From: an uncultured Myxococcales bacterium
GTDB taxonomy: Bacteria > Myxococcota_A > Polyangia > Polyangiales > Polyangiaceae
Reading direction: 5' to 3'
DNA: 11,575 nt
Assembly (NCBI GenBank): GCA_937998045.1
Contig: CALKVG010000129.1
Span: forward strand, 1 to 11,575
Made by a program: the position numbers and the translations under genes. Numbering within the stretch: the stretch's first letter is position 1; every line of letters begins with the position of its first letter. Positions 1 through 5,661 of the stretch are shown here, piece after piece. The notes beneath the pieces were generated by a model that was not told the origin of the DNA, ran no database searches, and saw only the letters and a program-made list of their open reading frames with translations.

Positions 1-2
1 GG

Positions 3-299
3 CCTCCCCCACCCGGCCCCACCGCCGCGCTCCTCTACCTGGCTGTCGTCGGGTCCGTCATCGTCTTCCTGGCGTACTTCGTCCTCCTGAAGCGCGTCAC
101 CCTCATGACGGTGTCGACGCTCGCCCTGCTCGAGCCGGTCGTCGCGCTCGCCGTGGACGCCGCGGGGGAGCACGACGTGATCCTCTCGGCCCGCAGCTAC
201 GCCGGCGTGGGGATCACGATCGCCGGCGTGGCGGTGAGCGTCCTCGGCGGCGCGCCGCGGGCGGTTGTCGTATCCGGCGAGGGCGCCGGGAGTGGATGA
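3..299 (+). CDS. EamA/DMT-family transporter, C-terminal fragment (5' truncated)
   Basis: The open frame enters from the left edge and stops at TGA 297-299, leaving about 98 residues of a longer inner-membrane protein. It shows two hydrophobic helices, near LYLAVVGSVIVFLAYFVLL and YAGVGITIAGVAVSVL. Between them lies the segment KRVTLMTVSTLALLEPVVA, which matches the last repeat of EamA-type (drug/metabolite transporter superfamily) permeases, where a 'xxxsxxxxLePvva' signature precedes the final helices. The complete family has about 10 helices and 280-310 residues, so roughly two thirds is missing. It ends in a short hydrophilic Gly/Glu-rich tail. The ATG at 105 is internal, because the conserved helix before it is in the same frame. 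The substrate cannot be inferred. It is convergent with the def gene, with only 21 bp between the stop codons and no clear terminator. Confidence 0.8.
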   Translation, partial: PPPPGPTAALLYLAVVGSVIVFLAYFVLLKRVTLMTVSTLALLEPVVALAVDAAGEHDVILSARSYAGVGITIAGVAVSVLGGAPRAVVVSGEGAGSG

Positions 300-320
300 C
301 GTCCCGGTCGGCGCGCGCCC

Positions 321-896
321 TCAGGAGCCGAAGCGCGCCACGAGCTCTTTCGCCCGCTCCACGAACGCAGCGCGATGGAACCGCTCGAACTCGGTCCACG
401 TGCAGAGCGTGCGTGTGTCCGCGACGCGGTCCACGAAGAGCGTGCCGTCGAGGTGATCGAGCTCGTGCTGGAACGTGCCCGCCGTGAGGCCGCGCACCTC
501 GAAGTCCAAGTCCTTGCCGCGCCGGTCCCACGCCCGGACGCGGACGCCCGCGAAGCGCGACACTTCCCCGCGCAAATTGGGGACGCTCAAGCATCCCTCG
601 TAGTTCCAGAACGTCTCCTCGGTCGTCGGCGCGACGACGGGGTTGACCAGGACCGTCAGGGGCCAGTTGGGCTTGTAGGGGTAGCGCGGATTGTTCGCGA
701 TCTCGATGACGCAGATGCGCATCGCCTCGTGCACCTGGTTGGCGGCGATGCCTGCGCCGCTTGCGTCGCGCATCGTGTCGATCATGTCGTCGATGAGCCG
801 CTGCGCAGGCGGGCCGGCGAGCTCGTCGCGCGTCAGTTCGCGTGCGCGCTCGCGCAGGATCGGGTGACCGATGGTGGCAATCTTCCTCAGCGCCAT
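321..896 (-). CDS. def: Peptide deformylase
   Basis: This is a 191-residue Fe/Zn hydrolase that removes the N-formyl group from nascent proteins in the cytoplasm. All three family motifs are intact: GAGIAANQ at residues 47-54 (motif GxGxAAxQ), EGCLS at 100-104 with metal ligand Cys102, and HELDH at 144-148 with ligands His144 and His148 and catalytic Glu145. The length is normal. The frame stays open upstream to 1034, but MALRKIATIGHPILRE at 896 is the standard family N-terminus. AGGACGAG lies 6 nt upstream of that ATG, and the longer form would overlap the preceding gene, so 896 is chosen. It is the last gene of the psd-methyltransferase-def run, 50 nt after the methyltransferase stop. It is not next to fmt, where def often sits, so this may be one of several paralogues; that cannot be tested here. 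Confidence 0.95.
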   Translation of the reverse strand: MALRKIATIGHPILRERARELTRDELAGPPAQRLIDDMIDTMRDASGAGIAANQVHEAMRICVIEIANNPRYPYKPNWPLTVLVNPVVAPTTEETFWNYEGCLSVPNLRGEVSRFAGVRVRAWDRRGKDLDFEVRGLTAGTFQHELDHLDGTLFVDRVADTRTLCTWTEFERFHRAAFVERAKELVARFGS

Positions 897-925
897 GCGC
901 GGCTCGTCCTGCCGAAGATACGCGG

Positions 926-967
926 TCAACGCTTCTCCGCCAGGATTCAGCGCTTCTCCGCCAGGAT
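926..967 (-). repeat. 21-bp tandem duplication spanning a gene's 3' end
   Basis: Two adjacent 21-bp units (926-946 and 947-967 on the plus strand) differ at one base. On the minus strand each reads ATC CTG GCG GAG AAG CG(C/T) TGA, that is I-L-A-E-K-R-stop. The first copy is the real end of the methyltransferase gene. The second copy follows its stop codon and forms almost half of the 50-nt gap before def. The exact multiple of three and the silent C/T difference fit a slippage duplication. Confidence 0.9.
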
Positions 968-2923
968 GATGATCCGCGGCGATTCGTTCCCGAAAAATAC
1001 GCCCGGCATCGCGATCCTGCCGCTCACCTCGCATACCTTGAAGCGGTGCTCGTGGAGAATCCTCCCGAGCTCGTGGAGGCTGTAGACGCGCACCGAGTAC
1101 TCGATCTCGCGCGACCGCCCGTCATCGAGCATCATCGTGCGCTTCACCTTCATCCGGCTCGTGATGAAGTCGACGTTCATCTCGTCCATGCAGACGCACC
1201 CGTCGCCCTCGAACCACGCCAGCGAGGGCGACTGCCGGACGAGAAAGTCGCGGTTGATGACGTCGAGCAGGAGGAGGCCGCCCGTCTTCAGGGCGCGATG
1301 GACGCGGTCGATGACCTGCGCGTTCTTGTCTTCCTCGAAGTAGCCGAACGTCGTGTTCCAGCAGTACACGCCGTCGAACTGCGCCTCGAACGACATTTCG
1401 CGCATGTCGCCCTGGACGAAATTGAGCTTCGCGTCGTGGTCCTGCGCCTCTTCGCCGGCACGCGCGAGCATCGCGAGCGAGAGGTCGAAGCCGACGACTT
1501 CGTAGCCGCGCCGCGCCAGCTCGACGGCGTGGCGACCCGTCCCGCACCCGAGGTCCAGGACGGCGCCGCCGCGCTCGATGCTCAGTCGATCCTCGATGAA
1601 GTGAACTTCCGACGAGAGCTGCTCGTCGGAGAGGCGCTCGCAGGTCCGCAGGTAGTCGTCGTTGAAGAGGTCTTCCCACCAGAGGCGGCCCTTGCGACGC
1701 GCGGTCGCCCCCTCCGCGCCCTGCGGAGCCATGGTCCCGACGTGCGGCGGGACGATCACCAACGGCGGCTTGGGCGGGGTCGCAGGCCTGGCGGCGGGCG
1801 CCGGGGCTGCCGACACCGCGAGTGGGCGCGCCTGCGGTGGCGCCGCGGGGGCCTTCGGCAGCGAGGGCGCGACGTCCTCGGCCACCACCTCCTCCATCGA
1901 GATCTCCGAGCCCGGGTCCGACGTGCGCTCGCCGGGGAGGTCCTCTCTCGCGAGCTGCCGCGGCGCGGGGGTGGGGACGTCCTCGTCGAACGGGATGTCG
2001 ACCCCCTCCGGCTCCGAGCTTCGAACGGCGATGGCCGGCGCCCTCGGGGTGGGCACCTCCTCGATCGGCTCGATCGACGTCGGGTCCACGGAGACGGGCG
2101 TCGGCTCGGAAGGCTCGGAGTCGACGGGGATGAGGTCCTCGGACGGGAACGGCGCCCGAGGCAGCGCCTGGGGCGTCGGGCGTTCGGGCTCGATCGCCGG
2201 GTCTGCGCTCGCGACCGCGTCGGTACGGCGCTCCTGCTCTCGAAGCTCGTTCGCTCGCGCGAGCACCTCGGCCACAGCTGGACCCTCGCTCGGGCCGATC
2301 GTGATGATGCGCATCGGCCTCAAGACGCCGCCCGACTCCTGCGCCAGCGAGGGGACGGTGTCGGCCGCACGGGGGGGGACGCTCTCGGCGCTTCGCGACG
2401 CCACGCCGTCCGCTCCCGCGCGGGCGGGGCTCTCCGCAGGACGCGGCGGCTCGGCCGGGCGTGGCACGGGGCGCGGGATAACCGGGCCTTCTCCGAAGCG
2501 TGGGATGAGCGGCTCGACCGGGCGCGGAGCGACGTTGTCCGTCGGACGCGGTGGGGCGACGCTGTCGGCAACGCGGGGGGCGGCGGGCGCAGGAGATGGC
2601 GATGGGTCCGGGATGGTGGCGACTTTCGGGCGAGAGACCTCGTCGTCGGGAATGCGCAGCATGCGGCTGCGCCGGCGAGCGCTGCCCCCGTCCCGGCTCA
2701 ACCCCACGCGACCCGTGGCAGCCGCCACGTCGTCGGAAGGACGGGACGACGGCCCGCCAGAGGCAGTGCCGTCGCCGCCCGAGTCGAGGGGGTGCGGATC
2801 CGTGTCGGGCGCGGCCACTGCACCCATCGGGTGCTCATCGCTCGCGGACGGTGACCTCGTGCCGAGCGGCGCGGCATCGGGGTCCGGCCTCGGCGCCGGG
2901 CCTGCGCGGCGTTCTTCGCTCAT
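947..2923 (-). CDS. Class I SAM-dependent methyltransferase with long disordered N-terminal extension
   Basis: This 658-residue protein has two parts. Residues 1 to about 411 are low-complexity, rich in Pro, Ala, Ser, Glu and Arg, with no predicted membrane segment or known domain. Degenerate repeats such as ADSVAPPRP, TDNVAPRP, ADGVASRS, AESVPPRA and ADTVPSLA occur at about 118-194. Residues 412-658 form a complete class I methyltransferase fold: motif I VLDLGCGTGRH near 455-465, acidic VVGFDLS after strand 2, FVQGDMRE near 502-508, and a GGLLLLDV strand near 548-555. The C-terminal half ends in a strand-like IIILAEKR. The substrate is unknown. The ATG at 2923 overlaps the psd stop (ATGA), with GGAG 7 nt upstream, so translation is probably coupled. 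An upstream in-frame ATG at 3031 would overlap psd by over 100 nt and is disfavoured. Coupling to psd makes a lipid substrate, such as phosphatidylethanolamine headgroups, a possibility but no more than that. Confidence 0.85.
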   Translation of the reverse strand: MSEERRAGPAPRPDPDAAPLGTRSPSASDEHPMGAVAAPDTDPHPLDSGGDGTASGGPSSRPSDDVAAATGRVGLSRDGGSARRRSRMLRIPDDEVSRPKVATIPDPSPSPAPAAPRVADSVAPPRPTDNVAPRPVEPLIPRFGEGPVIPRPVPRPAEPPRPAESPARAGADGVASRSAESVPPRAADTVPSLAQESGGVLRPMRIITIGPSEGPAVAEVLARANELREQERRTDAVASADPAIEPERPTPQALPRAPFPSEDLIPVDSEPSEPTPVSVDPTSIEPIEEVPTPRAPAIAVRSSEPEGVDIPFDEDVPTPAPRQLAREDLPGERTSDPGSEISMEEVVAEDVAPSLPKAPAAPPQARPLAVSAAPAPAARPATPPKPPLVIVPPHVGTMAPQGAEGATARRKGRLWWEDLFNDDYLRTCERLSDEQLSSEVHFIEDRLSIERGGAVLDLGCGTGRHAVELARRGYEVVGFDLSLAMLARAGEEAQDHDAKLNFVQGDMREMSFEAQFDGVYCWNTTFGYFEEDKNAQVIDRVHRALKTGGLLLLDVINRDFLVRQSPSLAWFEGDGCVCMDEMNVDFITSRMKVKRTMMLDDGRSREIEYSVRVYSLHELGRILHEHRFKVCEVSGRIAMPGVFFGNESPRIIILAEKR

Positions 2924-3810
2924 CCGCTGTCTCCATGAAGCGCGCTGCGCCCGTTGCTCGCGCGCGCCGGTGCCTCCGCAGCCCTCACGAGCGCCTGCCC
3001 GTAGCGGACAGGACCCTCGCGGACGAGCCACTCTCCAGCCGCACGTCTCTCGACGAACATCACCGCCGTCGAGCCGAGGTGGAACACGCCGAGCTCCTCA
3101 CCGCGCGCGACGTGTAGCGGTGGGTCGAAGGAGTGGTCGCCTACGGGCACATCGTCCGCGACGACGCCGAGCGTCGTGATGCGCCCGACGATCATGGCGA
3201 CGATCATCACGACGGTGACTCGTCCCATGCCGGCGTCGGCGTCGATCTCGATGGCGACGCGCCGGTTGCGGCAAAAGAGCTGAGGTATGTGCCGCATCCC
3301 GATCGCGTTCACCGGGAAGTAGTCGCCAGGCATCGAACGGATGCGGCGGATGGTTCCGCCCACGGGCGCGTGCACACGGTGGTAGTCGCGCGGCGACAGG
3401 TACACCACGCAACCTGCACCGCCCTCGAATCGCCGAGATTCGGCCTCATCTCCGACGAGCTCGGCGACCGAATAAGGGCGCCCCTTGACCGCGAAGGTCC
3501 CGCGGCCGTCGACCGGCCCCGCGGACTCGACCCGCCCGTCCGCTGGGCTGACGACCGTATGGGCATCGGAGTCGATGGGCCGCGCTCCGGCGCGGAGCCG
3601 TCGTGTGAAGAACGCGTCGAAACTCGCCCAGTCCGCCCCTTTTTCGCACTCGTCGAACCGCACGTCGTACACGTGCGAGTAGACGCCGACCACGGCGCGA
3701 CCGACGGGACTCGGCCACTTCGCGTCCGCGAGTTTGCCGATGGCCCGACCGATGCGAGCACGCGGGAGGACGCGCAGGATGCGGGCGGTTGCGTAAGTGA
3801 CGGCGCTCAT
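2920..3810 (-). CDS. psd: Phosphatidylserine decarboxylase proenzyme
   Basis: This 296-residue membrane-associated pyruvoyl enzyme converts phosphatidylserine to phosphatidylethanolamine. Family signatures in order are FFTRRLRAGARPID at 67-80, VVSPADGRV at 86-94 (Asp91), VYLSPRDYHRVHAPV at 136-150 (His144, His147), PGDYFPVN at 161-168, and the self-cleavage motif LGST at 245-248. Cleavage before Ser247 would give a large beta chain and a short alpha chain whose N-terminal pyruvoyl is the cofactor. The Asp-His-Ser set needed for self-processing is therefore present. The length is slightly below the E. coli enzyme (about 320 residues), mainly at the N-terminus. ATG 3810 is the only usual start codon after the upstream in-frame stop, but it has no purine-rich ribosome-binding site; a short upstream ORF overlaps it. 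It is the first gene of the run with the methyltransferase and def. Confidence 0.95.
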   Translation of the reverse strand: MSAVTYATARILRVLPRARIGRAIGKLADAKWPSPVGRAVVGVYSHVYDVRFDECEKGADWASFDAFFTRRLRAGARPIDSDAHTVVSPADGRVESAGPVDGRGTFAVKGRPYSVAELVGDEAESRRFEGGAGCVVYLSPRDYHRVHAPVGGTIRRIRSMPGDYFPVNAIGMRHIPQLFCRNRRVAIEIDADAGMGRVTVVMIVAMIVGRITTLGVVADDVPVGDHSFDPPLHVARGEELGVFHLGSTAVMFVERRAAGEWLVREGPVRYGQALVRAAEAPARASNGRSALHGDSG

Positions 3811-4017
3811 GGGTGCGGGCGCCCGTACACGACGAGCGAAGAGCCGCCCAGAATCGCGGCTCGAGACGAAGGGATCGCCCTTTGAACCATGCTACCTGCG
3901 GGTTTTGGAGCGGGTCAATCTCGGGTACGAGCGGGTGTGCGCGGAACAGCCGCCGCCCGGGTCTCGAGCTCCCCGGCCCTACCAGGAATACAGGGGTGCT
4001 CGATACACCACATCCCG
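3811..4017. other. Intergenic region between metalloprotease gene and psd
   Basis: This 207-bp gap is the largest internal break between minus-strand genes and separates the two operons. It holds the candidate promoter and a 27-codon upstream ORF (3890 to 3807). It also has a 10-bp palindrome CGGGCGCCCG (3816-3825) just before the psd start, which might pair over the initiation region. Downstream of the protease stop there is only a weak GC stem around 3956-3980 with no T-run, so no convincing intrinsic terminator is seen. Confidence 0.6.
3889..3918 (-). promoter_or_regulatory. Candidate sigma70-type promoter for psd operon
   Basis: On the minus strand TTGACC (-35, plus positions 3913-3918; 5 of 6 to TTGACA) is followed after 18 nt by TAGCAT (-10, 3889-3894; 4 of 6 to TATAAT). 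It lies in the only sizeable gap before psd. Transcription would start near 3882, leaving a leader of about 70 nt. The sequence match is good for such a GC-rich genome but no start site is known. Confidence 0.4.
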
Positions 4018-5661
4018 CTAGTCGGCGCCGAAGGGGGGTTCGCCACGGGATCGGGCCGCTTCGCAGAGTCGTGACTTGACGTCAGGGGCTGGGGCCTGGG
4101 GATCGATCGTCTCGCAGGCGCTCTCGGGGTCGAAGGGGTCGGCCCCGATCGCCTCGAGAAAGGACTCGACGGCGCGCGGCTCGTCGCCGCGCATGCGCGC
4201 GAATCTGCCGCGGGTCGCCCACCACGGCCCGAACGAGGTGACGACCTGGTGCGGATCCGCCACGAGCGGCTCCCCTTGCTCGCGCCGCCCCGCGGCCTCC
4301 AGAGCCCTGGCCCTCAGCCAGCGGACGCTCGGATCGCCCATCGCGCGCTCCCACGCTGCGGTCTCGGTCGCGCTCGGCGTCTGAGGGACGGGACGAGGCA
4401 ACCCGCCGGGCGCGCCGATCCGGTCGAGCTCTGCGAGCGCTGCGCCTGCATATGACGAATCGCGCGAAAGGAGGAGCTCGGCCAGACGCGTTCGATCCCG
4501 CAGGTCGCGCATGCGACTCGCGGCCGAGGGGTCGCCGTGTGTGGAGAGTCGCGGCTCGGCGCCCAGGCCGAGGAGCTCCGGCACCTGCTCCCGAGGGCGA
4601 GCCCCGATGTAAGCACGCCACCTCTCGTCCCACGTCTTGCGGTCCACGCCGCTCGCGACGGCGAGAGGGTCTTCCTCCTTGTCGCCGGTTTCATTTCGCA
4701 GCTGCCCCAGCAGCTTCGGGAGCGCTTGATCCCCCGCATTCTGCGCATAGAAGCGGACGAAGCTCGTCACCTCGGCAAAAGCCACCATCGCGGCGTCGGC
4801 GCTCGGCAGCATGGCGATGCTCGGGCCGAGCTTGTCCAGGGGGATAGCCAGGCCGAGCTCGGTCCCCCGCTGAACGACGGCGTCGGGCGCAGGTCGGTCG
4901 TCGAACGGGCCAGGCTCGCGCCAGCGCGTCTCTTCGCGCTTGGCGATGCCCTCCTGCAGCCAGAGAGGAGCCCGATCGCGCGAAGCGCGCGTCACCGCCA
5001 GGTGCGTCAGCTCGTGGGCGACCGTGTCGCGCCATGGGTAACCGTGCAGGCTTGCCCGAGGACTCAGGAGTGTGACTCGCCCCCACTTGGCGACGGCCAC
5101 TGTGCCCGTGGTCTGCGCGCTCTTGTACGGGAGCCCGGTCATCGCCGAGAGGGACAGGAGATCTCGCACGACGACGATGCGCGTCGGCCGGGGCCAGTCG
5201 ACGCCCAGGTCGCGAGTGAGCGCATCGCGCGCGCGCGCCACCGTGTCGAAGAGCATGGGGGCGAGCGCTCGGTCGTGTTCGTCTTGCCAGCGGACCTCGA
5301 TGGCCATCGCGTCGTCCTTGTCGGCGACGAGCGCCGCCGTGACACGCTGGCACCCTCGCGCGATGTCGGCCAGCTGTTCGCCGGCGTCGGTCTTCTGGAG
5401 CTCCGGGCGGGCGAGGATGGCAGCCGCACCGTCGCAGTCGAGCTCGTAGATAGCAAGGCGCGCTCGCTCGAGCGCCACCGCGGAGTCTTCGCTATCGGTA
5501 ACGGCCAGGACACGCCGCGCGTCGTCGAAGTCCAGCCCGACGATCAGCGACTGCGCGCGCATTGCGTCCGCAGAGGCGGCGCTCTGAGCGCGCGACGCCT
5601 CGGGGCCTGCCGCCAGGAGACCCAGCGAGACCGCAGCACAAACGAGCCACCGAACGCTCAT
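4018..5661 (-). CDS. Secreted gluzincin-type metalloprotease (peptidase MA-like) with TPR-like C-terminus
   Basis: This 547-residue protein begins with a classic signal peptide: MSVRWLVCAAVSLGLLAAG, with probable cleavage after the SRAQS/ASRA region near 24-28. It should act in the periplasm or outside. The centre carries VAHELTHLAV with HELTH at 216-220, and WLQEGIA with Glu237 placed 17 residues later. This is the zinc-binding layout of peptidase-MA-like gluzincins. The segment from about 140 to 355 fits that domain. N-terminal helices (30-125) and C-terminal helices (about 390-515, with Ala-rich motifs such as AESFLEAIGADPF-like repeats) look TPR-like. Substrates are unknown. ATG 5661 overlaps the stop of the DUF4175-like gene (ATGA), with a strong GGAGGG 9 nt upstream, which fixes the start and implies coupling. 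It is the last gene of operon A. It could also be a non-proteolytic scaffold, but the metal site is complete. Confidence 0.8.
   Translation of the reverse strand: MSVRWLVCAAVSLGLLAAGPEASRAQSAASADAMRAQSLIVGLDFDDARRVLAVTDSEDSAVALERARLAIYELDCDGAAAILARPELQKTDAGEQLADIARGCQRVTAALVADKDDAMAIEVRWQDEHDRALAPMLFDTVARARDALTRDLGVDWPRPTRIVVVRDLLSLSAMTGLPYKSAQTTGTVAVAKWGRVTLLSPRASLHGYPWRDTVAHELTHLAVTRASRDRAPLWLQEGIAKREETRWREPGPFDDRPAPDAVVQRGTELGLAIPLDKLGPSIAMLPSADAAMVAFAEVTSFVRFYAQNAGDQALPKLLGQLRNETGDKEEDPLAVASGVDRKTWDERWRAYIGARPREQVPELLGLGAEPRLSTHGDPSAASRMRDLRDRTRLAELLLSRDSSYAGAALAELDRIGAPGGLPRPVPQTPSATETAAWERAMGDPSVRWLRARALEAAGRREQGEPLVADPHQVVTSFGPWWATRGRFARMRGDEPRAVESFLEAIGADPFDPESACETIDPQAPAPDVKSRLCEAARSRGEPPFGAD

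Noticed and set aside
300..320. Bidirectional terminator between the EamA fragment and def
   Set aside because: The gap is only 21 bp, with a GCGCGC core but no stem-loop plus T-run on either strand.
897..1034. N-terminal extension of peptide deformylase
   Set aside because: The extension overlaps the methyltransferase 3' end and the tandem repeat and lacks family similarity; the internal ATG at 896 has a good ribosome-binding site.
842..2854. Plus-strand 670-residue open frame antisense to the methyltransferase
   Set aside because: The translation is Arg/His/Val-rich without motifs; it arises because high-GC coding on the minus strand suppresses stops on the other strand. The minus frame has complete methyltransferase motifs.
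1662..3179. Plus-strand 505-residue Ser/Gly/Arg-rich open frame
   Set aside because: It is antisense to the disordered region and to psd; the low-complexity composition mirrors the real gene's Pro/Ala/Glu codons and no domain is visible.
3950..3985. Possible intrinsic terminator after the metalloprotease gene
   Set aside because: The GC stem is only about 5 bp with no following T-run.
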